Source of the DNA: Chloroflexota bacterium
Lineage (GTDB): Bacteria > Chloroflexota > Chloroflexia > Chloroflexales > Herpetosiphonaceae
Length of the DNA stretch: 64,000 nucleotides
Assembly (NCBI GenBank): GCA_020161265.1
Contig: JAIUOC010000005.1
Location: forward strand, 424,627 to 488,626
Direction: 5' to 3'
Shown: piece after piece, positions 8,746-16,187 of the stretch
Numbering within the stretch: the first letter of the stretch is position 1
Layout: the number at the start of each line of letters is the position of its first letter
The notes under the pieces: generated by a model
What the model saw: the letters and a program-made list of their open reading frames with translations, nothing else
Told to the model about the DNA's origin: nothing
The model's database searches: none
Program-made: the position numbers and the translations under genes

Positions 8746-10046
8746 GCCAAGGCTCCTATGCTGCGCATCTGGCTTTGAGTGGCTGGTTGTAGCAGCTGTT
8801 TGGCCGCAGTGTAGCCGCTAGCAAAGCTGGCATCGGCCAATTGACCCTCGGTTCCAACCCAATCACCCGCCAAATAAACGTTCGGGCAATCATCCAAAAC
8901 CACGGGGGTGCGGCCCGCCAAGCCGCCAAATTGCACCTGCGGCGTATCATAACTGACAGTAATTGATGGCAAAAATTGGCTAGTAATCAATTGGTCGCGC
9001 CAGCCAGCCTGATATTGATCCAATAATTGTTCTAATTCGGCGCGGGTTTGCTTGGGATCATAGGTTTGGCGCGGGTCGAGATATTTCATCACATGAATTA
9101 ATGCTTGACCTGGCGTTGCAAGTTTGGCATAGCTAGAATGGGCAACCGCATAATAAGGCTGATCAACGCCCAATAAAAAGCGTCGCTGTGGTTGAGGCAA
9201 TTGACGCAAGCCAACATCCAAACAAGCAGCAGTAATCGGCAACAACCGTTGATAGTGGCGCTGAAAGTGCTGGCTTGTGCCGACTAATTCGTTGGCTGCC
9301 TGCGGCGTAACCGCTAAAACTACTGCCTCAGCTTGCATAGTTGTGCCATCAGCTAATTGAATCGTTACCCCTGCATGGCTTGGTTGGATTGCTTGAACCC
9401 GTTGGCTGGTACGTAGTTCAACGCCCGCTTGACGCGCTTTGTTGATCAACGATTCAACGATCACTTGCCAGCCATGATCAACATACAACACTCCAGCCAA
9501 ACCAGTTTTGATATTTTCGAGCGTGGCGGCGGCGCTTTGCAGGTCGTTGGCCGCGCCGTAGGTGGTCAAACGCCCAAACATTGCCAACAATTGGCGAGCG
9601 TGTGGCTCATCGGCTTGCTGCTCGATCCATTGGGCAAAGCTACGATCGGCATAATTGGCTGGGTTGATGAATGGAATTTTGGCAAAGGTACGCAAAAATT
9701 GCCATTTGGCGCGGTGATTGAGCAACGGTATTGTGAGTGCTGCTTTAATCGATTTAGTTGGATAAAGCTGTTGCTCAGCCAACAGCACGTCGGGCGCGAT
9801 TGGCTTTGAGCCTGCTGGTAACAAATTCAATTCACGCAGCACGCGTGCCCCAGCGCCCTTCAAATATAAGGCGTGTGGGCCAAAATTAATCTCAAAACCA
9901 TGTTCGCGATTGGTACGAGCACGCCCGCCCAAGTGCTTCGCCCGCTCCAAAACGATCACCTGCTTGCCAGCCCGCGCCAGATAATTTGCTGCTGTCAAGC
10001 CTGCCAACCCGCCGCCAATCACCACTACAGGGTTTTGAGTGTTCAT
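8742..10046 (-). CDS. FAD-dependent amine oxidase/phytoene desaturase-like oxidoreductase
   Basis: A 434-residue flavoprotein. The N-terminal dinucleotide fold is 'VVVIGGGLAGLTAANYLA' followed by 'VIVLERAKHLGGRART', the GG-doublet motif of the amine oxidase/phytoene desaturase superfamily. The C-terminal FAD motif is 'NVYLAGDWVGTEGQLADAS'. Substrate unknown; carotenoid- or amine-like molecules are family precedents. It is the first gene of a two-gene unit with the ECF41 sigma factor, overlapping by four bases, and is likely part of that sigma factor's regulon. GGAG is upstream of the ATG at 10046. Confidence 0.85.
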   Translation of the reverse strand: MNTQNPVVVIGGGLAGLTAANYLARAGKQVIVLERAKHLGGRARTNREHGFEINFGPHALYLKGAGARVLRELNLLPAGSKPIAPDVLLAEQQLYPTKSIKAALTIPLLNHRAKWQFLRTFAKIPFINPANYADRSFAQWIEQQADEPHARQLLAMFGRLTTYGAANDLQSAAATLENIKTGLAGVLYVDHGWQVIVESLINKARQAGVELRTSQRVQAIQPSHAGVTIQLADGTTMQAEAVVLAVTPQAANELVGTSQHFQRHYQRLLPITAACLDVGLRQLPQPQRRFLLGVDQPYYAVAHSSYAKLATPGQALIHVMKYLDPRQTYDPKQTRAELEQLLDQYQAGWRDQLITSQFLPSITVSYDTPQVQFGGLAGRTPVVLDDCPNVYLAGDWVGTEGQLADASFASGYTAAKQLLQPATQSQMRSIGALA

Positions 10047-10126
10047 CGTTAACTCCAGTTTGTAAAAAACATTCTAGAGCTATGACGATTGAGTTGGCTG
10101 TAATGTGACATGCAAGCTATTCGATT

Positions 10127-11278
10127 TTAGCCATCTTTTTTGGATTGATAAGCAGTTGGATTGGCGTTGACCACCCGTTCGCGAAAATCGGCAGCAGTAG
10201 CCTGAATTTGGGTTTGCCAAGCGTTGGGATTGCGGCGCAATTTGCGGCGTTGCCAACGATTTGCCAAAACAACCAACGGAACTAGTAGGCTAATCCATGA
10301 GCGTTTGATCCCCAGTTGCTGCGAAAGTTGGCGGCCATGAAAATGGTGAGTTAGCGCGGTTACCAAAGCAAACGAAAATTTGAACGAACGCTTAATCAAC
10401 GGCTGAACCAATTCGCTGACGGCTTGGATCATAGCGGCGGTCAAGCGGCGAGAGTTGGCATTAGGCGGCTGCATACTACCATCAACCCATTCCAACAAGC
10501 GGGCTGCCGAAGCTTGATCGACCACATGCTGGTAAATACTGGGGTCGATTCCCAGCAAATAGCCAATATATCGCCAAAGATGATACAAATCGCTCAATTC
10601 AGCAGCAGTGAAATCGATACCAAAACGCGCCAGCGCGGTAAACGGTACGTAGGTAAAATCGAGCCACGTCCGAACCATCTCCAATTGATTGATCGGCAAG
10701 CCAGTTTTGGTTTGATCCCAGCCGCGTTTGAGCATGACGCTACGAATTTGGGCATGCAACAAGCGCACTTGCAAACTATGCACATAGCCCAAGCCGCCGC
10801 GTTGCAGCTGTTGTGGAATGGCAATCGCCATGCCCCATGTGCCAGTTTCGATGATGCGTTTGGTTGCCATATGCTCAAGATCGCCAGTTTGCACCAAAAG
10901 ATCGGCAATTGTCGGAGCACTGTAGGTATGCACCAACGAACCTGGGCCAAGCGCCAAGGTTAGCCAAAGCACGCCGATCGAGCAATAGGCTTGTGCTCCG
11001 CGTTCAAGTCGTGCAGGCTCAACCCAAGTGGGCAACGTTTCGGCAGCGGCAACAAAGGCGCGAATTGCCGGAAAATCACCCTCAATCTGAGCCAGCCCTT
11101 CAACCAAGCCCGTTTGTAGCGCTTGGCGGGCAGGCCGCCCATATTGAGCAAATTCAGCAATCACTGCATCGGCTAATGGATCACCCTGATAGGTGGCATG
11201 GACGAGTTGTTCGAAGCTGGCTTGACCAAAGGTTGCTTGAAGTTTGGAATGGTTGATAACACTCGCAGGGGCTTGCAT
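10127..11278 (-). CDS. MpaB/DUF2236-family oxygenase-like protein
   Basis: A 383-residue helical protein of the DUF2236 (MpaB, Lcp-like) family. The diagnostic central region is present: 'RIIETGTWG', 'VRLLHAQIRSVML' (putative haem-ligand His), then 'LPINQLEMVRTWLDFTY', matching the Pro-Ile-Asn-Gln-x-x-Met box. Characterised relatives include haem-dependent latex-clearing proteins and a fungal oxygenase. Relatives occur beside lipid and isoprenoid genes, which fits the adjacent phytoene-desaturase-like flavoprotein and acyl-CoA dehydrogenases. A terminator at 11306-11333 separates it from the upstream dehydrogenase, so it probably has its own promoter. Confidence 0.78.
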   Translation of the reverse strand: MQAPASVINHSKLQATFGQASFEQLVHATYQGDPLADAVIAEFAQYGRPARQALQTGLVEGLAQIEGDFPAIRAFVAAAETLPTWVEPARLERGAQAYCSIGVLWLTLALGPGSLVHTYSAPTIADLLVQTGDLEHMATKRIIETGTWGMAIAIPQQLQRGGLGYVHSLQVRLLHAQIRSVMLKRGWDQTKTGLPINQLEMVRTWLDFTYVPFTALARFGIDFTAAELSDLYHLWRYIGYLLGIDPSIYQHVVDQASAARLLEWVDGSMQPPNANSRRLTAAMIQAVSELVQPLIKRSFKFSFALVTALTHHFHGRQLSQQLGIKRSWISLLVPLVVLANRWQRRKLRRNPNAWQTQIQATAADFRERVVNANPTAYQSKKDG

Positions 11279-11305
11279 GAACGACCTCTTGGCTAAAAAT
11301 CAAAA

Positions 11306-11333
11306 AGCACGTACTGGCAAACCAGCACGTGCT
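11306..11333 (-). terminator. Rho-independent terminator
   Basis: On the minus strand AGCACGTGCTGG pairs with CCAGTACGTGCT (one mismatch) and is followed by TTTTTGATTTTT. It ends the acyl-CoA dehydrogenase transcript before the DUF2236 gene. Confidence 0.8.
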
Positions 11334-11345
11334 CAATAGTAAAGC

Positions 11346-12617
11346 CTATTTCAATTCGCGTGACGAGAAGCCCAAAATCCGTCGGGCAATGATCAAGCGG
11401 TTAATTTGGCCAGTGCCTTCAAAAATGTCGTTGATCTTGGCATCGCGCATCCACTTTTCAGCTAGCAGTTCGCGCGTGTAGCCTAATGGCCCCAAGAGTT
11501 CGACCGCTTTTTGGGTGATGACGGTTGCAGCTTCGCCAGCTTTGACTTTGCAGGCTGAGGCTTCGACCGTGTTGGCTTCGCCTGAATCCATCATCCAAGC
11601 CGCTTTGAGGGTGAGTAACCAAGCAGCTTTGTGTTGGGCTTCTAATTCCAACACATCACGTTCGATGGCGCTCATCTCATTAACTGGCACATCATCGCGG
11701 ATTGGGATGCCAGCAAGGCTAAGTTGTTCGCGCAACAATTCCAAGGCGGCGCGGGCAATTCCCAAAGCCGAAGCAGCTACAGCTGGACGAGTAGCATCAA
11801 AGGTTTTCATTGCACCTTTGAAGCCCTTGGGCGCGTCAGCGCTGGCAGCGGTTGCCTCGGCCTTCGGAATTTCGGGGTTGCCGAGCACGTTATCAAATGG
11901 AATGCGGCAATCGGTGAATACAACTGCGGCGGTATCGCTGGCGCGAATCCCCATTTTGTGCTCAAGCTTGGTTACTTGCATGCCTGGTGTGCCAGCTTCG
12001 ACCACAAAGGCCTTCATGCCAGCGCGACCCAATTTGGGATCGACCGTCGCCCAAACCACGACCAAACCTTGTGATTCTTCGAGCGACAAACGTCCGCCAG
12101 TACAATAAATCTTTTCGCCGTTTAAGATCCACGAATCGCCATCGCGCACGGCAGTGGTGCGAATTGCCGAGGTATCCGAGCCAGCTTGTGGCTCGGTCAT
12201 CGCCATCGAACCCCAAACCGGAGTTTCGCTCTCGCCGAAGCGTGCCAAGAAGCGATTTTTTTGGTCGCTGGTGCCAGCGGCGGCGACGGCAGCTCCGCCC
12301 AACGCGCCGCCTGGAGTGGTCAGATACATACCTGCATCGCCCCACGAAAGCGCCTCGATCAAGTGCACCATGCGCACATTGCCAGTTTTGGGCTTTTTGG
12401 GTTTGCTGGGGTCGGTTGCAGTTTCGGGTTTATCAACAGCACCAAACATTGGATTTTGGCGCATAATTGGCCACATCGCATTGATATAATCCCATGGAAT
12501 ATCGTGTTCGTGCTCATCGAAATGGCGTGAAACAGGCCGCATCATTTGTTCAGCAACCATCTGCGCCATTTGGCGTTGGGTATCAATGCTTTCGGATAAT
12601 TTAAAATCAATCGCCAT
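11346..12617 (-). CDS. Acyl-CoA dehydrogenase (first of pair)
   Basis: A 423-residue flavoenzyme. The family signature is 'WGSMAMTEPQAGSDTSAIRT' in the middle beta domain, followed by 'WILNGEKIYCTGG', and the C-terminal four-helix domain ends 'INDIFEGTGQINRLIIARRI', which holds the FAD/acyl-CoA-binding 'EGT.Q' motif. It should introduce an alpha-beta double bond into an acyl-CoA and pass electrons to ETF. A frame open to 12716 would add an N terminus encoded by a heptamer repeat, so the ATG at 12617 with an upstream GGGGG tract is preferred. An insertion rich in Lys-Pro ('DPSKPKKPKTGN') after residue 60 is unusual. It follows the second dehydrogenase in the same direction. Confidence 0.88.
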   Translation of the reverse strand: MAIDFKLSESIDTQRQMAQMVAEQMMRPVSRHFDEHEHDIPWDYINAMWPIMRQNPMFGAVDKPETATDPSKPKKPKTGNVRMVHLIEALSWGDAGMYLTTPGGALGGAAVAAAGTSDQKNRFLARFGESETPVWGSMAMTEPQAGSDTSAIRTTAVRDGDSWILNGEKIYCTGGRLSLEESQGLVVVWATVDPKLGRAGMKAFVVEAGTPGMQVTKLEHKMGIRASDTAAVVFTDCRIPFDNVLGNPEIPKAEATAASADAPKGFKGAMKTFDATRPAVAASALGIARAALELLREQLSLAGIPIRDDVPVNEMSAIERDVLELEAQHKAAWLLTLKAAWMMDSGEANTVEASACKVKAGEAATVITQKAVELLGPLGYTRELLAEKWMRDAKINDIFEGTGQINRLIIARRILGFSSRELK

Positions 12618-12633
12618 GAGAACCCCCGTTTGT

Positions 12634-12687
12634 AAGGATGAAGGATGAGGGATGAAGGATGAATAAATATGAGGGAAGAGGGATGAA
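12634..12687. repeat. Heptamer repeat array (GGATGAA/GGATGAG)
   Basis: Tandem and slightly degenerate copies of GGATGAR fill the region. The complementary array at 12738-12783 lies 50 bases away in inverted orientation, so the pair can fold into a long hairpin between the two acyl-CoA dehydrogenase genes. Confidence 0.9.
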
Positions 12688-12737
12688 TCTGGGTGATATT
12701 CAATGAGAACACACATTCAGCAACACTGAATTTAGAT

Positions 12738-12783
12738 TTCATCCTTTGGATTATTCATCCCTCATCCTTCATCCCTCATCCTT
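12738..12783. repeat. Inverted heptamer repeat array (TTCATCC/CTCATCC)
   Basis: About six copies of YTCATCC, the complement of the array at 12634-12687. It ends four bases before the stop codon of the upstream dehydrogenase. Confidence 0.9.
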
Positions 12784-12787
12784 ATTA

Positions 12788-13879
12788 CTAGACCATTGCC
12801 AAGCCGTCGAAGGTGCTGAAGCCACGAGCGTTGCGCAGCCATAATTCGACCGGAAACTCGCGGATATAGCCGTGACCGCCAAGAATTTGCAAGGCGCGGT
12901 CGCAAACCATCAACACTGTTTTGTCGGCGTTGTGTTTGGCCATCAGCGCATCGCGAGTGACTTCTTGGTTGTTATCGAGCTTCCAAGCAGCTTCCCAAAC
13001 CATCAAGCGTGCGCCATCAATTTCGACCAGCATTTCGGCCAGCATAAAGGCGATTGATTGGCGTTGACCGATCGCTTCGCCAAACGTTTGGCGATTACGG
13101 GCATAATCGAGGGCGTATTCGTAGGCTCCACGGGCAACTCCAACCGCCAAAGCAGCCAAGCCAACCTGCGAACGCGCATACAACCGCCCGAAATCAATGC
13201 CTGCTTCGCCACCAAGTTTGGCATCGGCGGCAATTTTTACCTTATCGAGGGTGATGCGAGCGACTTCAAGCGCCCGTACACCCATCAATTTTTCACGCTC
13301 ACCAACAGTTAGGCCAGTGGTTTTCGCGGGCACGATAAAAGCTTGGGTTTGGCCATCTTCAGCAGCGTAGATCAAGAAATGTTCGGCGCTGTTGGCCAGT
13401 GGCACATAGCTTTTGACCCCATTCAACACATAGCCATCGCCATCGCGGGTGGCCGTGGTTTGCAATTTGCGTGGGTTGAATTGTAGGCGGGGTTCGATCA
13501 AGGCTGAGGTGGCGTTGACGAAGCTTTCTTCGCTAAATTGAGGCAACAGCGCTTCGCGTTGGGCTTCAGTGCCAGCCGCCAAAATTGCGAATGCAAAGCT
13601 AGCAGGAGCGCTCAAAGCCAAAGCACTAGCCAAATCGCCCCAAGCCAACTCTTCGAGTGCCAACGCACCAGTTACCGCCGAAAATTCACCAAAACCGCCG
13701 TATTGCTCAGGAATCGACGAACCAACCAAGCCCAATTCCCAGCCTTTGCTCAGAATATCGGCAGGCAATTCACCATTTTCGTCAGCCTCGCGAAAAATCG
13801 AGCGCAGACGATCCTTGGCAAAACGTTTAAGCGTATCAACAATCAGGGCTTGTTCTTCAGATGGAGAGAAGGAAATCAT
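12788..13879 (-). CDS. Acyl-CoA dehydrogenase (second of pair)
   Basis: A 363-residue acyl-CoA dehydrogenase-like flavoprotein, only distantly related to its neighbour at 11346. N-terminal helices ('EQALIVDTLKRFAKDRLR'), a beta domain with 'YVLNGVKSYVPLA' and a C-terminal helical domain with 'LQILGGHGYIREFPVELW' are seen, the last containing the usual 'GGxGY' flavin contact. The usual 'TEP.AGSD' loop of the first paralogue is replaced by 'IEPRLQFNP', and the sequence stops right after 'NARGFSTFDG', so the final Arg-rich helix is short; the substrate pocket probably differs. GAGGGAGC precedes the ATG at 13879. It is likely co-transcribed with the SCP2 gene upstream and the dehydrogenase downstream. 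Confidence 0.85.
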   Translation of the reverse strand: MISFSPSEEQALIVDTLKRFAKDRLRSIFREADENGELPADILSKGWELGLVGSSIPEQYGGFGEFSAVTGALALEELAWGDLASALALSAPASFAFAILAAGTEAQREALLPQFSEESFVNATSALIEPRLQFNPRKLQTTATRDGDGYVLNGVKSYVPLANSAEHFLIYAAEDGQTQAFIVPAKTTGLTVGEREKLMGVRALEVARITLDKVKIAADAKLGGEAGIDFGRLYARSQVGLAALAVGVARGAYEYALDYARNRQTFGEAIGQRQSIAFMLAEMLVEIDGARLMVWEAAWKLDNNQEVTRDALMAKHNADKTVLMVCDRALQILGGHGYIREFPVELWLRNARGFSTFDGLAMV

Positions 13880-13895
13880 CGTTGCTCCCTCAAAA

Positions 13896-13972
13896 GAAGG
13901 ATGAGGGATAAGGGATGAGGGATGAAACAGCTACTTATTTCATCCTTCATCCTTCATCCTTCATCCTTCATC
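13896..13972. repeat. Inverted pair of heptamer arrays
   Basis: GGATGAG-type copies (13896-13925) and TTCATCC-type copies (13939-13972, five nearly perfect units) face each other around a 13-base loop. They would form a 30-bp hairpin between the SCP2-like gene and the acyl-CoA dehydrogenase, with the same arrangement as 12634-12783. Confidence 0.9.
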
Positions 13973-13974
13973 AA

Positions 13975-14514
13975 TTACATGAGTGTGCCGAGCTTCATGA
14001 GGAAATTCATGTCGCCTTTGAATTTGAGTTTCCCAGTCATAAAGGCCATTTGGCTATTGAGTTCGCCCTTGAGGATTTTGGCGTAATCTTCGGCCTTCAT
14101 CATGAGGGTGACTTCAGGGGTATCAACGCCGTTGAAGGTGGTAGTTGAATAGGCCACGCTGCCATCGGCTTTGGTCAATTCAAGGTTGAATTTGCCCTTG
14201 AGATTTTGCAATTTTTCCATGCGGCTAGCGCTCATTTTGGCTGGGCTAACCAAGGCATCTGCCGAGGCGGTTTCTTCGGTAATCACCCCGCGCCATGTTG
14301 GCTCGTCGAGGATCACGGTTAATAATGGATTTTCTACCGTGCCATTGACTACTTCGCCGCGACCAGCGCTATAGCTCACCGCGTAGGCCGTTCCATCAAC
14401 CAAATACTGAATTGCATAGGTCGCATCTTCCAAGCCACCACTTTGGCTTGCCAATTGTTCCGGCAGGGCGGTCGCAATGTAATCACTAACGGTTATCGTG
14501 CTGAGGTCTGCCAT
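13975..14514 (-). CDS. SCP2 sterol-transfer-like domain protein
   Basis: A 179-residue soluble protein. Residues 20-115 resemble the beta-rich half of an SCP2 fold ('YAIQYLVDGTAYAVSYSAGR'), and the C-terminal half repeats the characteristic SCP2 helix-strand ending 'LKGELNSQMAFMTGKLKFKG' followed by 'DMNFLMKLGTL'. SCP2 proteins bind lipids or acyl-CoAs in a hydrophobic tunnel. Its position before two acyl-CoA dehydrogenases suggests a carrier or substrate-presenting role. The ATG at 14514 is preceded by AAAGGAGC; the open frame to 14676 has no ribosome-binding site. Confidence 0.8.
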   Translation of the reverse strand: MADLSTITVSDYIATALPEQLASQSGGLEDATYAIQYLVDGTAYAVSYSAGRGEVVNGTVENPLLTVILDEPTWRGVITEETASADALVSPAKMSASRMEKLQNLKGKFNLELTKADGSVAYSTTTFNGVDTPEVTLMMKAEDYAKILKGELNSQMAFMTGKLKFKGDMNFLMKLGTLM

Positions 14515-14700
14515 CGAAGGTGCTCCTTTGCAATTGACGCAGATGAATTTGAGAGGTTTTTGTTTGCTTGATTTGAAGTATATCATTAGTTTATGACATA
14601 CTGCGTCATGATTATAGCGAGGTTTTAACAATGCTGCAATGTTGCACCAAATTTCACAAGGCCTGAGGCTTGGCAAGGGCTAAAATCTGAAGAATTTAAA

Positions 14701-14734
14701 ATAATAACCCCCTGAGCAATGGCTGCCCAAGGGG
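14701..14734 (-). terminator. Rho-independent terminator of the OsmC gene
   Basis: On the minus strand CCCCT-T-GGGCA pairs with TGCTC-A-GGGG and is followed by GTTATTATTTT. It begins 27 bases after the OsmC stop codon. Confidence 0.7.
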
Positions 14735-14761
14735 AATGAACCTTAACCAAGTCGCTTGATG

Positions 14762-15190
14762 TTATTTCAAGGTTGCGTGTAATTCAATGGTTGGAACTGC
14801 TGCCAAGGCCTTTGAGATTGGGCAATTTACTTTGGCCTTTTCAGCAAATTCAGCAAATGCCGCAGCATCGATGTTTGGCACATCGGCTTCGGTGTGTAAT
14901 TCGATTTTGGTGATGCTAAAGCCAGCATCGCCACGTTCGATATGAACCTTGGCAACCGTGTGAACGCTCTTTGGCTCGAAGCCGCCGCGACCGAGATCGG
15001 CAGTCAATGCCATTGAAAAACAACCAGCGTGAGCGGCTGCAATCAATTCTTCGGGGTTGGTGCCAGTGCCATCTTCAAAGCGTGAAGGAAATGAGTAGCT
15101 ACCTTCCACTGCGCCACTGCCAGTTTTGACCGAGCCTGCGCCTTCGCGTAAAGAGCCAGTCCATGTTGCTTCAGCCGAACGTACTGCCAT
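14762..15190 (-). CDS. OsmC-family peroxiredoxin
   Basis: A 142-residue thiol peroxidase of the OsmC subfamily, which reduces organic hydroperoxides. The two catalytic cysteines are in 'AAHAGCFSMALTADL' and 'KVNCPISKALAAV'; the N-terminal 'NPEELIAAAHA' and the acidic 'FEDGTGTNPEE' loop are also diagnostic. The start is set at 15190: the ATG nine bases earlier (15199) abuts the GGAGG ribosome-binding sequence with no spacing. It is transcribed alone and has its own terminator. Confidence 0.92.
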   Translation of the reverse strand: MAVRSAEATWTGSLREGAGSVKTGSGAVEGSYSFPSRFEDGTGTNPEELIAAAHAGCFSMALTADLGRGGFEPKSVHTVAKVHIERGDAGFSITKIELHTEADVPNIDAAAFAEFAEKAKVNCPISKALAAVPTIELHATLK

Positions 15191-15330
15191 AGGAATCATC
15201 CTCCATAACTTAATCGTGGTTCTATGGTAACAGAATTTTGCTATTGTGTGCGATGTTTGGGTATAATCGTGTTTGGCTGTGTTGTGCCAACTATTGCTTT
15301 TGAGAGAGCCTTAGCACCGTAGGAAAATCC

Positions 15331-16101
15331 ATGTTAATTGATACCCACACTCATGTTCATAGCGATCAATTTAATGATGACCGAGCGGCAGTATTTGAGC
15401 GTGCCCAAGCCGTTGGCGTAACTCGCATGATCAATATTGGCTACGATTTGCCCTCGTCACGTGCCAGCGTTGCCTTAGCTCAAAGCCAGCCAATGGTCTG
15501 GGCTAGTGCTGGTATTCAACCACTTTATGCCTTAAACACTGGTGAGGCTGAATTAGCCCAAATTCGCGAGTTATTGGCACAACCACGGGTGGTTGCTTTG
15601 GGTGAAATTGGGCTTGATTATTACCATGATCGTGCGCCCCACGATATTCAAGAGCAACTCTTTCGCCAACAACTGGCAATGGCCCGCGAACTGGATTTTC
15701 CGGTCGTCATCCACAGCCGCGATGCAATGGCCGATACAGTACGGATTTTGGATTCGGCGGCACGCGGCCAGGCTGGAGTAATGCACTCGTTTAGTGGCGA
15801 TTGGGCTTATGCCGAAGCTTGTTTGGATGTGGGGTTTTATCTTTCGTTCTCTGGTCCAGTAACTTTCAAAAAAGCTGTTGAGTTGCAGGATGTGGTTCAG
15901 CGTGTGCCGCTTGATCGCATATTAATTGAAACTGATGCCCCGTATCTTACGCCGCATCCATATCGTGGTAAACGCAATGAGCCAAGCTATGTGGCTTATG
16001 TGGCGGAAGCGATCGCTCGTTTGCGCGATTTAAGCCTTGATCAAGTTGCGACGATCACCACGGCCAATGCTGAACGCTTATTTCAGCGCTTGCTCGCCTA
16101 A
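15331..16101 (+). CDS. tatD: TatD-family metal-dependent DNase
   Basis: A 256-residue TIM-barrel hydrolase. Metal ligands appear in order: 'DTHTHVH' at residues 4-10, 'ALGEIGLDYYHDRAP' (Glu), 'FPVVIHSRDA' (His), 'GVMHSFSGD' (His) and 'ILIETDAPYLTPHP' (Asp). TatD proteins act as 3'-5' exonucleases on DNA or RNA and as D-aminoacyl-tRNA deacylase-like enzymes. Length and motifs are standard. AGGA lies 9 bases upstream. The transglutaminase gene follows 86 bases later. Confidence 0.93.
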   Translation: MLIDTHTHVHSDQFNDDRAAVFERAQAVGVTRMINIGYDLPSSRASVALAQSQPMVWASAGIQPLYALNTGEAELAQIRELLAQPRVVALGEIGLDYYHDRAPHDIQEQLFRQQLAMARELDFPVVIHSRDAMADTVRILDSAARGQAGVMHSFSGDWAYAEACLDVGFYLSFSGPVTFKKAVELQDVVQRVPLDRILIETDAPYLTPHPYRGKRNEPSYVAYVAEAIARLRDLSLDQVATITTANAERLFQRLLA

Positions 16102-16187
16102 ACCAATGCTCATCAACTGCTAACCCAGCAGTGCCGAGAGCCATTTTAAAATAGAAGTAGCCTGCCTGCTAGATTGAGGAATCCCCT

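Noticed and set aside
11515..12108. Long plus-strand frame inside the acyl-CoA dehydrogenase gene.
   Set aside because: It is antisense to a clearly conserved enzyme and has no start signal.
12617..12716. N-terminal extension of the acyl-CoA dehydrogenase.
   Set aside because: The 33 extra codons come from the heptamer array and lack a ribosome-binding site; the ATG at 12617 begins the conserved fold.
13896..13972. CRISPR-like array.
   Set aside because: Units are 7 bases with no unique spacers and no cas genes.
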